Shown here: positions 1-8,040 of the stretch, in pieces
Numbering within the stretch: the stretch's first letter is position 1
Layout: the number at the start of each line of letters is the position of its first letter
NCBI RefSeq assembly: GCF_001005305.1
Contig: NZ_LBMH01000001.1
Span: 1 to 64,000 of the forward strand
Source of the DNA: Kordia zhangzhouensis
GTDB lineage: Bacteria; Bacteroidota; Bacteroidia; Flavobacteriales; Flavobacteriaceae
Direction of reading: 5' to 3'
Length of the DNA stretch: 64,000 nt
Notes under the pieces: model-generated
Databases searched by the model: none
Told to the model about the DNA's origin: nothing
The model's input: only the letters and a program-made list of their open reading frames with translations
Program-made: the position numbers and the translations under genes

Positions 1-200
1 TATATTTTTTAATGGTTAATATTATTTGGTTTTTGTATGTTACAAAGGTCTTGATAATTAATAGCTTACACGTTACAAGATTTTTTCAACTTGTTATATA
101 ATTTCCAACCTATGTTGTTTTTACACCTTATTATATATAATGTATTGCAAATGCGTTAATATGAATTGCTTTTGAGATAATTATGATTTGTACAGATACT

Positions 201-208
201 TACTTTTG
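201..208 (+). promoter_or_regulatory. putative -7 promoter box
   Basis: TACTTTTG fits the Bacteroidota sigma-A -7 consensus TAnnTTTG and lies 52 bp before the start codon at 261. I see no convincing -33 TTTG at the usual spacing. The rest of positions 1-260 is AT-rich with no gene that I can support. Confidence 0.4.
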
Positions 209-260
209 AATCGAAATAATAAATTAATCTTACTATGTAGCTCAAAAAGTAGATACAAAT

Positions 261-890
261 ATGAACTACAAACTATCAAATACTGCCAGCAAAACACTCT
301 TAGAACTTACTTTTAGTATACCTTTAAAATATCCTAATATTTATAAGCCACGTATGGTAATAGATGGAAAAAAGGAACAATCTGTTTCTATCATCACAAC
401 AGATGAGCCTACAGTAATCTCAGAAGGTATTTGGGGAATTTTACCGCAAAATTTTGAAGGAGACTGGGAAAGTTTTCAAGAAAAGAAAATCACATTACAT
501 ACTGATAAAAAAGACATCTATAAAAGTGTATTGTACAAAGAAGCTATTTCTAAAAGGCGGTGTTTAATATTAGTTACAGGATTTTACATGTATCATATTA
601 TTAATAATAAAGTACATACTTTTTTGGTTGAAAAAGAGAAGCTCACTCCATTTTCTGTAGCAGGAATCTACAATGTCTTAGACGATGGTTTTAAAACATG
701 TACTGTTATTAATACTGAAATAAATGATTTATTATCTTCTGAGAAAAATCTATATGAATATATGCCTTTAGAAATTCCACCTCTTTTTAAGAACAAGTGG
801 TTAGATATGGAAACACCTATTGAAGACATTGAACGAATTATTGAGAAGCCGTATTTAACAAAATTCAAAGTACAAAAGATAACTTCTTAA
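261..890 (+). CDS. degenerate SRAP (YedK/HMCES-like) protein
   Basis: A 209-residue protein with the SRAP fold pattern: WGILP at 58-62 (canonical WGLIP), RRCLILVTGFYMYH at 99-112 (canonical RRCLIPADGFYEW), PFSVAGIY at 130-137 and YEYMPLEIPP at 165-174 (canonical HDRMPVILPP). SRAP proteins normally crosslink abasic sites in single-stranded DNA through Cys2, assisted by the Glu of GFYEW and the His of HxRMP. All three are absent here: residue 2 is Asn, the Glu position is Met110 and the His position is Tyr165. It is therefore probably not a conventional abasic-site shield. It is monocistronic, with a possible -7 box at 201. The family call is good; the activity is unknown. Confidence 0.72.
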   Translation: MNYKLSNTASKTLLELTFSIPLKYPNIYKPRMVIDGKKEQSVSIITTDEPTVISEGIWGILPQNFEGDWESFQEKKITLHTDKKDIYKSVLYKEAISKRRCLILVTGFYMYHIINNKVHTFLVEKEKLTPFSVAGIYNVLDDGFKTCTVINTEINDLLSSEKNLYEYMPLEIPPLFKNKWLDMETPIEDIERIIEKPYLTKFKVQKITS

Positions 891-1009
891 TTGATGTTTC
901 AATTATAAGACTATATGCAAAATTAATTTGAGTTAATCCTTCACTCATATGAGCTAATTCAAATAAGTTGCGTACCTTACTTTTACAAACAACATTAAAA
1001 TTTCAACAA

Positions 1010-1483
1010 ATGAAGAAAATTAAAACACTTTTAATCCTCGGTTTTTTAGCGCTTGCAACGTCGATGAGCGCACAGCAAATTTCTAAAAATGCTATTGGTT
1101 TACGTCTTGGAGACAACGACGGTTTTGGAGGAGAAATCTCATATCAAAGATATATTGGAGATAATAACCGACTGGAATTTGATCTAGGTTTTAGAGACAA
1201 TGACAATGTAGAAGCTTTTAAACTTGTAGGTTTGTATCAATGGGTACGTCCATTAGATGGAAATTTTAACTGGTACTTAGGTGCTGGTGCAGGAATTGGT
1301 TCTTTTGACACACCTGTTGCCGATGGTTCTTTTGCTTTAGTTGCAGGAAATGTAGGTATTGAGTATAATTTCAACATTCCATTATTACTCTCCTTAGATA
1401 TACGTCCAGAATGGTCGTTTGATGATGATTATAGTGATGATGTTGATTTTGATATTGCTTTGGGAATTAGATACCAATTCTAA
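1010..1483 (+). CDS. small outer-membrane beta-barrel-like protein
   Basis: A 157-residue exported protein. I start at ATG 1010 because it begins the signal peptide (MKKIKTLLILGFLALATSMSA, cleavage near the SAQQ motif); an upstream TTG at 968 would add 14 unlikely residues. The mature part is Gly- and aromatic-rich with alternating strand-like segments (GLRLGDNDGFGGEISYQRY, WYLGAGAGIGSF) and ends in a C-terminal aromatic (RYQF), as in small outer-membrane barrels. No enzyme motif is visible. It stands alone, with a frameshifted gene remnant downstream. The precise family and role are not recognised. Confidence 0.7.
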   Translation: MKKIKTLLILGFLALATSMSAQQISKNAIGLRLGDNDGFGGEISYQRYIGDNNRLEFDLGFRDNDNVEAFKLVGLYQWVRPLDGNFNWYLGAGAGIGSFDTPVADGSFALVAGNVGIEYNFNIPLLLSLDIRPEWSFDDDYSDDVDFDIALGIRYQF

Positions 1484-1530
1484 GGTCATTTAGTGATTAG
1501 CATATATTCAAATCTCCTGTAAAATTGCTC

Positions 1531-1688
1531 ATGAAGACCTACACAAAAGAAGTTGGTGAAAAGCTAAATAGCATTTTAGAAAAAAATTACGATGCGCAAA
1601 AAGAATACAAAAACAGCATCCAAATAATGCTAAAAGCGATTTACTGACCATTATTTTGAGAAAAAGTCAAAATGATGCGATTGCTTAA
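1531..1688 (+). pseudogene. frameshifted remnant of a DUF2383/PA2169-like gene
   Basis: Reading from ATG 1531 gives MKTYTKEVGEKLNSILEKN then YDAQKEYKNS. This closely parallels the N-terminus of the intact protein encoded at 5918 (KKLNNLLEKNYDAEKGYKKA). The frame then stops at 1645-1647, but a shifted frame continues the similarity with NNAKSDLLTIILRKSQNDA to a stop at 1686-1688, matching ENAKSDGLKRLFERRSRE of the paralog. At least one frameshift (around 1610-1625) and loss of the C-terminal two thirds make this a decayed copy. The paralogy is seen directly by comparing the two translations in this window. Confidence 0.75.
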
Positions 1689-1759
1689 GACACAATTACT
1701 ATACAAAATAGAAGATTTGACTTCGTAATTTAACTTTATTACGAGCTCAATTTAACAAA

Positions 1760-1792
1760 ATCAAAGCGATATTTTGAAGATATCGCTTTGAT
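1760..1792 (+). terminator. perfect 13-bp hairpin with T-rich tail
   Basis: The arms at 1760-1772 and 1780-1792 (ATCAAAGCGATAT and its complement) are perfectly paired around a 7-nt loop and are followed by TCTTTATTT. It probably ends transcription through the gene remnant. It sits only 28 bp upstream of the start codon at 1821, so that gene must either start transcription within the hairpin tail or be read through it. Confidence 0.6.
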
Positions 1793-1820
1793 CTTTATTT
1801 ATCCAAAGTTCTCACTACTC

Positions 1821-2702
1821 ATGCAAAAAACATCCGGTATATTCATTCTTCTTTTATTGATTTGTTCTGTAACAACACATGCACAGTTAGGTGATCTTGC
1901 TCGTGTTGATTATACCATCATTCCCATGGCCAAATCGGATGTAGAATATACAAGATTTCGTGCTTTATTTAATTACCCTATTAAATTAAAAGACAATGAC
2001 ACCTATTTGTTTGTCGGTCTAGATTATAGCAATATACATTTACGGTCAGAAAAGAGTTTTCCATTTGACACGAGAGATCTTAATGACTTTCAGTTACTAA
2101 ATTTTAACTTTGGATACACAACTCCTTTAAAAAATAATTGGCGCTTAGGAATTCGTTTCGAACCCGGTTTTAGCACCAATTTGGTTGCAAACGCCGTAAG
2201 TTTGGAAGATGTTGTACTATCGGGAACCGTTTTATTTATCAAACAAGGAGATGTTTTTAATGGCAAACGTACTAAGCTTATTATTGGAGTTTCTTATGCA
2301 GGAAATTCAGGTTTTGATTTTCCGTTACCCTTAGTGAGTTATTACAAAAAATTTCGTCCAAATTGGTCATTTAGTATTGGTGTGCCTAAATCAAACTTAC
2401 AATATCATTTTTCTGAAAAGCATCGTTTAAAAGCGTATGCACAATTGGATGGTTTTACATCTAATTTGCAACGTGATGTTCCCTTTGTAGACGGAGAAGC
2501 AGCACGAAGTATTAATCTTTCTTTGATTATTGCTGGACTTCAGTATGAATATTATTTTACCAAAAACTTACAGTTTTATGCTAGAACAGCATATATACTA
2601 TCTGTTAATAGCGAACTTCGCAACAAAAATCGTGATGCTATATTCTCTTTAGACAATGAAGCTCGAATTTATCTCAGAACTGGAGTCAAATTTAAGATAT
2701 GA
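1821..2702 (+). CDS. DUF6268-like outer membrane beta-barrel protein
   Basis: A 293-residue exported protein. ATG 1821 is chosen over an upstream TTG at 1788 because it opens a clean signal peptide (MQKTSGIFILLLLICSVTTHA, cleaved before QLGDLARVDY). The opening of the mature protein (DYTIIPMAKSDVEYTRFRALF), repeated amphipathic strands and a final hydrophobic KFKI segment fit Bacteroidota outer-membrane barrels annotated as DUF6268. No ligand or enzymatic motif is visible. It is monocistronic. The barrel class is well supported; the exact family name rests on recall. Confidence 0.65.
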   Translation: MQKTSGIFILLLLICSVTTHAQLGDLARVDYTIIPMAKSDVEYTRFRALFNYPIKLKDNDTYLFVGLDYSNIHLRSEKSFPFDTRDLNDFQLLNFNFGYTTPLKNNWRLGIRFEPGFSTNLVANAVSLEDVVLSGTVLFIKQGDVFNGKRTKLIIGVSYAGNSGFDFPLPLVSYYKKFRPNWSFSIGVPKSNLQYHFSEKHRLKAYAQLDGFTSNLQRDVPFVDGEAARSINLSLIIAGLQYEYYFTKNLQFYARTAYILSVNSELRNKNRDAIFSLDNEARIYLRTGVKFKI

Positions 2703-2748
2703 GTTAAAATTTAAATTTTTACAGCAAAACCTGTCGCTACTTGCCATG

Positions 2749-2756
2749 TATCTTTG
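2749..2756 (+). promoter_or_regulatory. putative -7 box for a small membrane gene
   Basis: TATCTTTG matches TAnnTTTG and lies 32 bp upstream of the ATG at 2789, a suitable distance for a short leader. No clear -33 element. Confidence 0.4.
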
Positions 2757-2788
2757 TATAAAACATTAATCTTACAACTATACATACA

Positions 2789-2956
2789 ATGAAACAAGGA
2801 AAAGAAAATTTTGAATTTGTTAAAGACAGTGCACAAAATAATCAACGCAATTATATTTTTCAGAATAATAAAAAAACTAAAACTGCTTTTTACTTAGTTG
2901 CTGCAGTTTTACTATTATTAATTGTTGCTGTAGCTGCAACTGCCGTCATGCTTTAA
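2789..2956 (+). CDS. small single-pass membrane protein (55 aa)
   Basis: A 55-codon ORF with ATG and TAA and its own -7 box. It has a polar, Asn/Gln/Lys-rich N-terminus (MKQGKENFEFVKDSAQNNQR) and one hydrophobic helix at about residues 33-55 (AFYLVAAVLLLLIVAVAATA). It ends 9 bp before the stop of the convergent gene at 2966. I recognise no family; the composition and promoter favour a real small protein over a chance ORF. Confidence 0.55.
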   Translation: MKQGKENFEFVKDSAQNNQRNYIFQNNKKTKTAFYLVAAVLLLLIVAVAATAVML

Positions 2957-2965
2957 TATATACAG

Positions 2966-3736
2966 TTATAAAGGTTGTTTTTCACTTAAATACTTCCAAT
3001 ATCGCTTCGGGACGTGACGAACGTGAAGCAGTCTATTTTTTCTAGATTCGATTGTAGTGCTCTTAAAATAATTTTGCCATAATTCATGAAAATCCAATTC
3101 CTCTTCGTCAAAGAAGTCGCTTGATGTCTTTGTAAAATCAAATTCATTGGGAAAATCCATCACAATCATTTCTACATGATTCAAATTATAATACAATCCG
3201 TATTTTCGCTTGATATCGTAAATGACCCATTTTTGATCTGCATACCGTGATTTAAAATGCTTCGCAATAAGAGGTAAAACATTAAAATCAGGTTCTATGT
3301 TTGCAAAATAAATCTCGTCTTTGGTTAATTTGAAACGAACAAAAGCTTCCATTCGATGTTTTTCACGTCCTACACTTCTCATAATCTTTGAAAGTTGAAG
3401 AACAATCGGGTTAGCATAATCTTTTTCTATGGATTCTACAGAAGAAAATACTTGTTGAATGTAAGCAAGCATTGTGTTTTCAATCCCAGAAATTTCACTT
3501 AAAAAAGAATAGTATATTTGATTTCTTCCAAGTGGAGTCAACTTTTTTTGTAGTCCGCTCCAAACTCTTTCAGCTTTTACTTTGTCTGAGATGATTTCTT
3601 CATTTTCTCCAAAAAAAGAAGACTGAACATTCCTATTCTTTTGAATCTGAACTGTCTTTAATTTTTCTTCATATACTTTAAAAACAGCCGTTAAAAAGCC
3701 TTCAAAAGTTTCATCATATATTAAAACTTTCTGCAT
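2966..3736 (-). CDS. TIGR03915/DUF4130 family DNA metabolism protein
   Basis: A 256-residue protein of the family that accompanies the UDG-linked radical SAM protein (TIGR03915 type). The visible pattern includes the N-terminal LIYDETFEGFLTAVF, a central HRMEAFVRFKLTKDE and YFANIEPDFNVLPLIAKHFKSR, matching the DUF4130 layout. Its start codon overlaps the stop of the radical SAM gene by one base (TAATG), so the two are translationally coupled. The pair is predicted to act in DNA modification or repair, but the reaction has not been established as far as I know. In some bacteria this protein is fused to a uracil-DNA-glycosylase domain; here no glycosylase domain is visible at this length. Confidence 0.82.
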   Translation of the reverse strand: MQKVLIYDETFEGFLTAVFKVYEEKLKTVQIQKNRNVQSSFFGENEEIISDKVKAERVWSGLQKKLTPLGRNQIYYSFLSEISGIENTMLAYIQQVFSSVESIEKDYANPIVLQLSKIMRSVGREKHRMEAFVRFKLTKDEIYFANIEPDFNVLPLIAKHFKSRYADQKWVIYDIKRKYGLYYNLNHVEMIVMDFPNEFDFTKTSSDFFDEEELDFHELWQNYFKSTTIESRKNRLLHVRHVPKRYWKYLSEKQPL

Positions 3737-4998
3737 TAGCCAAACAAATTAAGTTGATTACTTGTTGCCAACCTATATTTACTAGCCGAATTTTGAAGAA
3801 TTAATCCTTTAATCGTTGCTGGCTCTAAATCACGACGCTCAAAAATACCAGAACTACATACCAAAAAATACTGTGCTCTATTTAATGCAACTCCTATACG
3901 TTTTAAATGATCCCAATTGAGTTGACGAAACTTTCTCGCCTGTAAAATTTTATGTACAGAAGTCATTCCCAAACCTGGCACTCTAGCTAGCATACGTTTA
4001 TCAGCACGGTTTACATCTACAGGAAACTCATGAATATTTCGCAGCGCCCATGCCAATTTTGGGTCAATGTCTAATTCTAAATGTTGGTGTGTTTCATTGA
4101 CAATTTCATGTACATGAAACCCATAAAAGCGCATCAACCAATCTGTTTGATACAATCTATTTTCACGTAGCATTGGCACTTCTGTTCCTATCTGCGGCAA
4201 GCGGCTATCATAACTTATAGGAACATACCCCGAATAATAAACACGCTTTAAGTTAAATTTTTTGTAGAAAAAGTGAGATGCAGTCATGATTTGATAATCA
4301 TTTTCTCCACTTGCGCCAATAATCATTTGTGTACTTTGACCTGCAGGTGCATATTTAGGAGTGCTTCTTATAATCTTTTTTTCTGACTTGTATTGAATGA
4401 TTTCATTTTTTACCTTTTTCATTGGTTTGATAAAATCTTCGCGCTTTTTATCAGGTGCCAATTTTTTTAATCCTTCTCGCGTAGGGATTTCAATGTTTAC
4501 ACTTAACCTATCAGCATACAAACCAGCTTCACGCATTAATTCATCTGAAGCCCCTGGAATGGATTTTAAATGAATATAACCATTGAAATTTTCTTCTAAA
4601 CGCAGTTTTTTTGCCACTAAGACTAAACGCTCCATCGTATAATCTGCATTTTTGAAAATACCAGAACTCAAAAACAACCCTTCTATATAATTTCTTCGGT
4701 AGAAATTGATAGTCAAATCAACTACTTCCTGCACTTTGAAAGCCGCTCGTTTGATATCATTACTTTTACGAGTTACACAATACGCACAATCAAAAATGCA
4801 ATGATTAGTTAACAGAATTTTAAGCAGTGATACACAACGCCCATCTTCAGTATATGTGTGACATATTCCCATACCTGTTGCATCGCCCAAGCCTTTGTTG
4901 GTATTGGCTCGATTGCTTCCGCTAGAGGCACAAGAAACATCATATTTTGCGGCATCTGCCAGGATATTGAGCTTTTCTTTAATTCGTTCAAACGACAT
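3736..4998 (-). CDS. putative DNA modification/repair radical SAM protein
   Basis: A 420-residue radical SAM enzyme (TIGR03916 type). The 4Fe-4S ligands are the CxxxCxxC of NHCIFDCAYCVTR (Cys67, Cys71, Cys74). Further Cys at 23, 46 and 55 lie upstream, in the CASSGSNR and GMGICHTY segments typical of this family. The C-terminus carries a helix-hairpin-helix-like DNA-binding segment (about 328-356, ADKRMLARVPGLGMTSVHKI). It is first in a two-gene operon with the DUF4130 protein. A -7 box lies at 5046-5053. Role in DNA modification or repair is inferred from family context. Confidence 0.85.
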   Translation of the reverse strand: MSFERIKEKLNILADAAKYDVSCASSGSNRANTNKGLGDATGMGICHTYTEDGRCVSLLKILLTNHCIFDCAYCVTRKSNDIKRAAFKVQEVVDLTINFYRRNYIEGLFLSSGIFKNADYTMERLVLVAKKLRLEENFNGYIHLKSIPGASDELMREAGLYADRLSVNIEIPTREGLKKLAPDKKREDFIKPMKKVKNEIIQYKSEKKIIRSTPKYAPAGQSTQMIIGASGENDYQIMTASHFFYKKFNLKRVYYSGYVPISYDSRLPQIGTEVPMLRENRLYQTDWLMRFYGFHVHEIVNETHQHLELDIDPKLAWALRNIHEFPVDVNRADKRMLARVPGLGMTSVHKILQARKFRQLNWDHLKRIGVALNRAQYFLVCSSGIFERRDLEPATIKGLILQNSASKYRLATSNQLNLFG

Positions 4999-5045
4999 GA
5001 AATGTATTCTTTTTGAGGATGTATATTGTATATTCTACAGTATCA

Positions 5046-5053
5046 CAAATATA
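5046..5053 (-). promoter_or_regulatory. putative -7 box of the radical SAM/DUF4130 operon
   Basis: On the minus strand TATATTTG matches TAnnTTTG, 47 bp upstream of the start codon at 4998. The gap 4999-5438 holds this box and the divergent one at 5342; I see no gene or RNA in the remainder. Confidence 0.45.
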
Positions 5054-5341
5054 ACATTTTACAGATTAAAAATAAAACATATTCAACAATATTCAGCTAT
5101 ATGTTTTAAACTGATTGTAAGCATATTATGCCTTTTTTTAAAATTTTATTGCTGTATAAAAAATTAAAGATGCTCCTCACGTCCTGAAGTCTTTGCAAAA
5201 AAATGTTACCACATATATTATGGATATCATATCGTATAACTATGACATATAGGTTGTTAAAAAAAATACAGAACAGGTGCTCATTTAGTTTTTGAGTTAA
5301 TATTCCATTTTTTTACGGCAACCTCCCTCAATTGTCGAAAG

Positions 5342-5349
5342 TATATTTG
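5342..5349 (+). promoter_or_regulatory. putative -7 box of the hemerythrin operon
   Basis: TATATTTG matches the Bacteroidota -7 consensus and gives a leader of roughly 85 nt before the start codon at 5439. Confidence 0.45.
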
Positions 5350-5438
5350 TACTATAAAAATTGCATTACACAACTTTAACAAATTAAGATAGCTTCAATT
5401 AGTGTAGAAGTTATCACCATCAAAAAATAAAAATTGCT

Positions 5439-5888
5439 ATGAAAATTTTTGAAGCTATTAGAAAAGACCACGACATCCAACGCAAACTACTTGACGAACT
5501 CATTAAAACTTCTGGAGATACCGAAAGAAGAACACACGTTTTTGAAGCGTTGAAACACGAATTAAAAATTCATGAAGATGCTGAAGAGCGTCATTTCTAC
5601 AAACCTCTTATTAGTGATGATATGATGCAAAATCATGCGCGTCATGGAATTGCAGAGCATCACGAAATTGATGAACTCGTAGAAAAACTTGAAGATACAG
5701 AACAAGACTCATCTGCTTGGTTAAAATATGCAAAGGATCTACAGCATAAAGTGTTGCATCATTTGGATGATGAAGAACACACATTTTTTCAATTAGCTGG
5801 TAAAGTATTATCAGAAAAAGAGAAAGAAGGATTGGCCACAAAATATGTAGATTTTATGGATGAAGCACGAAATAATGTGGCTCACTAA
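5439..5888 (+). CDS. hemerythrin (HHE) domain protein
   Basis: A 149-residue four-helix hemerythrin-like protein. Candidate di-iron ligands occur in the expected order: His11 in RKDHD, His45 and Glu49 in KIHEDAEE, His74/His75 in IAEHHEID, and His107/His108 with Glu112/His114 in VLHHLDDEEH. Such proteins bind oxygen, NO or iron at a diiron centre; here the likely role is cytosolic redox or stress sensing. It is followed after 29 bp by the DUF2383-like gene, with a terminator after the second gene, so the two form an operon probably tied to stress. Confidence 0.9.
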   Translation: MKIFEAIRKDHDIQRKLLDELIKTSGDTERRTHVFEALKHELKIHEDAEERHFYKPLISDDMMQNHARHGIAEHHEIDELVEKLEDTEQDSSAWLKYAKDLQHKVLHHLDDEEHTFFQLAGKVLSEKEKEGLATKYVDFMDEARNNVAH

Positions 5889-5917
5889 AATAATTTATTA
5901 ACAATAAAAAAATTACT

Positions 5918-6376
5918 ATGTACAATTACAATGAAGAGCTAGGAAAAAAGCTAAATAACCTATTAGAAAAGAATTATGATGCAGAAAAAGGATATAAAAA
6001 GGCAGCTGAAAACGCTAAATCTGACGGATTGAAACGTTTGTTTGAACGTAGATCACGAGAACGTAATTATTTTGGTCACGAGATTAAGTCAGAGTTAAGA
6101 GATATCAATCAAGAACCCAATAAAGGAGGAAGCTTTACAGGATCAGCACATAGAGCATGGATGGATGTAAAGTCATGGATTCGTTCAGATAATGATGAAG
6201 CAATGTTAGAAGCGTCAATTACAGGAGAAAAAGCGGCTTTGGATGAATATAATGAAGTGTTAAGTGAAAATGAACCATACATTCCAAGAAGTATGCGTAC
6301 AATTTTAGATAAACAACGAACCGTAATTAAACACGAGTTGGAAAACATAAAAGTTTTGGAAGACTTGCAAGGATAG
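5918..6376 (+). CDS. PA2169/DUF2383-like four-helix protein
   Basis: A 152-residue, wholly helical, highly charged protein with no signal peptide. The pattern LNNLLEKNYDAEKGYKKAAENAKSDGLKRLF, with later DEAMLEASITGEKAALDEYNEVL and KHELENIKVLEDL, is typical of PA2169-family (DUF2383, ferritin-like fold) proteins. These are often associated with stress responses; their biochemical role is unsettled. It is the second gene of the hemerythrin operon. A decayed copy of the same family lies at 1531-1688. Family call is good, function unknown. Confidence 0.8.
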   Translation: MYNYNEELGKKLNNLLEKNYDAEKGYKKAAENAKSDGLKRLFERRSRERNYFGHEIKSELRDINQEPNKGGSFTGSAHRAWMDVKSWIRSDNDEAMLEASITGEKAALDEYNEVLSENEPYIPRSMRTILDKQRTVIKHELENIKVLEDLQG

Positions 6377-6399
6377 TTTACAATTAAGTTTCTGATTTT

Positions 6400-6430
6400 A
6401 AATCGCCTGTGAATATTTTTCAGGCGATTT
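6400..6430 (+). terminator. rho-independent terminator
   Basis: A 10-bp stem (AAATCGCCTG at 6400-6409 with CAGGCGATTT at 6421-6430) is followed by a T run. It closes the hemerythrin/DUF2383 operon. Confidence 0.85.
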
Positions 6431-6491
6431 TTTTATAGTTATCTAAATCTTGCGTAGGATTTTATAAGTATTCACAGTTATAAGATTAGTG

Positions 6492-7988
6492 TTATTCCTC
6501 TAATATTTGCTTCAATCGTTTTTTTGAGTTTTCGCACCAATGACATGCACTTTCAGGGCGTAACTCAATGGCTTTTTCAAAACTTTTTTTAGCATTGTTT
6601 TTGTCGTTTAGTAAAAAATAACCTTCTCCCAAAGAATCCCATAGGTTTCCATCATTAGGAAATAAACGAACGTTCAACTTAAGAAGCGTAATGCCCCACT
6701 CTTTATCTTTATTTTTAGATACTTGCTGAAACCCAATTCTATTGAGAATGGATTTTTCTGTAATTGACATACCAGTTCTTTGTTTTATATATGCGGGTAA
6801 TTGTTGAACATAAGCAGGAGTATTATTTCTAATAAAATCAAATACCAATTCGTATGTGTTTTTGGGAATTTTTATAGGTTCATACTTCTCATCATAAATC
6901 ATTGAAGCTATTTCCCAAGCTATATTTTTTGATTGCTGATTCAACACAATGTTGGATAACACAATTACAACCAAATCATTTTCCACATCTCTTATAAAAT
7001 CAGCAAAGTAGATTCCATTACTTCCATTGTGAGTGACTATTTTAGTGTTTTTTGAAGAATTGAATATAGCCCAACCATATCCGTAAAATGATTTTTCGGC
7101 ATCATTTTCTGGAACATGCGGCATTTCCATTAAACTCTTCGTAGCTTTTTTTAAAACCTCATTTTGCTCTAAAGCAAGATGCCATTTATATAAGTCTTCA
7201 ATCGTAGCATACACATCTCCTTTTCCTATACTATACCAATGTTTATCTGTATATGGCAAATATTCTTGCGTAACTCCCCAATCTTTCCACTCTCCTTGTG
7301 TATAATTAAAATAATAACCATGTGCGAGTTGTTCGCTATTGAAATGAATACTTTTATACCCTGTACGGTTCATCTCCAAAGGTTTCCACAAATTTTCTCT
7401 TAAGAACGTCTCATATTCTTGTTGAGTTACTTTTTCAATAATTGCTGCTAACAGGATATAATTTGCATTGGCATACGTATGTGTATTTCCAGGCTTATAC
7501 AGTAATTTTGAAGAGAAGAACTCATTTAGAAATTCATCTTTAGTAGCCTCTGTATATCTAAAACCTCCTGTTTGAGGCGCAATCCCTGATGTGTGGGTAA
7601 GAAGTTGATGAATTGTAATGCTTTGCTTATCTAGAGGAGCATTTGGAAAATATTTTGATAATGTATCTGAAAGATTTAATCTTTTTTCATCCAAAAGTTT
7701 TAAAATGGCAGTAGCAGTAAATTGTTTAGTGATTGAACCGATATTGAATACAGTTTGTGAACTATTCGGTATTTTTTTAGCTCTATCAGCCCAACCATAT
7801 CCTTTAGATAAAATTACATGTCCTTCTTTTGCTACTAGCACACTTCCAGAGTAACCATTTTCAACACTCTCAGTTATAAAATTATCTATGCGTGATTTGA
7901 GGGATTCATCACTTCTAAGTTCTTGTGCTTTTCCTACAAAGGGATTAAGCAATATTACAGTTATAAATAATAATAGCTGTATTCTCAT
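6492..7988 (-). CDS. beta-lactamase-fold serine hydrolase with C-terminal TPR
   Basis: A 498-residue exported protein with signal peptide MRIQLLLFITVILLNPFVGKA. It has the class-C beta-lactamase/esterase catalytic set: S85-I-T-K88 (SxxK), Y172-A-N174 (YxN) and a later HNGS in place of the KTG/HxG strand. After the catalytic domain (about 30-360) the C-terminus carries a TPR unit (LWDSLGEGYFLLNDKNNAKKSF). Members hydrolyse esters or peptides in the periplasm, and few are true lactamases. It lies 52 bp downstream of the PD40 lipoprotein gene on the same strand and may be cotranscribed. Substrate unknown. Confidence 0.85.
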   Translation of the reverse strand: MRIQLLLFITVILLNPFVGKAQELRSDESLKSRIDNFITESVENGYSGSVLVAKEGHVILSKGYGWADRAKKIPNSSQTVFNIGSITKQFTATAILKLLDEKRLNLSDTLSKYFPNAPLDKQSITIHQLLTHTSGIAPQTGGFRYTEATKDEFLNEFFSSKLLYKPGNTHTYANANYILLAAIIEKVTQQEYETFLRENLWKPLEMNRTGYKSIHFNSEQLAHGYYFNYTQGEWKDWGVTQEYLPYTDKHWYSIGKGDVYATIEDLYKWHLALEQNEVLKKATKSLMEMPHVPENDAEKSFYGYGWAIFNSSKNTKIVTHNGSNGIYFADFIRDVENDLVVIVLSNIVLNQQSKNIAWEIASMIYDEKYEPIKIPKNTYELVFDFIRNNTPAYVQQLPAYIKQRTGMSITEKSILNRIGFQQVSKNKDKEWGITLLKLNVRLFPNDGNLWDSLGEGYFLLNDKNNAKKSFEKAIELRPESACHWCENSKKRLKQILEE

Positions 7989-8040
7989 ACTTTATTTATT
8001 TTGATTGTATTTACTTTTTTTGAAAAAACGGTATAGAAGT

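Noticed and set aside
4895-5167. 90-residue + strand ORF overlapping the radical SAM gene start
   Set aside because: It begins antisense inside a clearly coding region and then runs through AT-rich promoter sequence; composition is not protein-like.
6492-7988. Calling either beta-lactamase-fold protein an antibiotic-resistance gene
   Set aside because: Both resemble the broad esterase/peptidase relatives, one has a TPR tail and the other lacks a standard YxN; nothing supports a resistance role.
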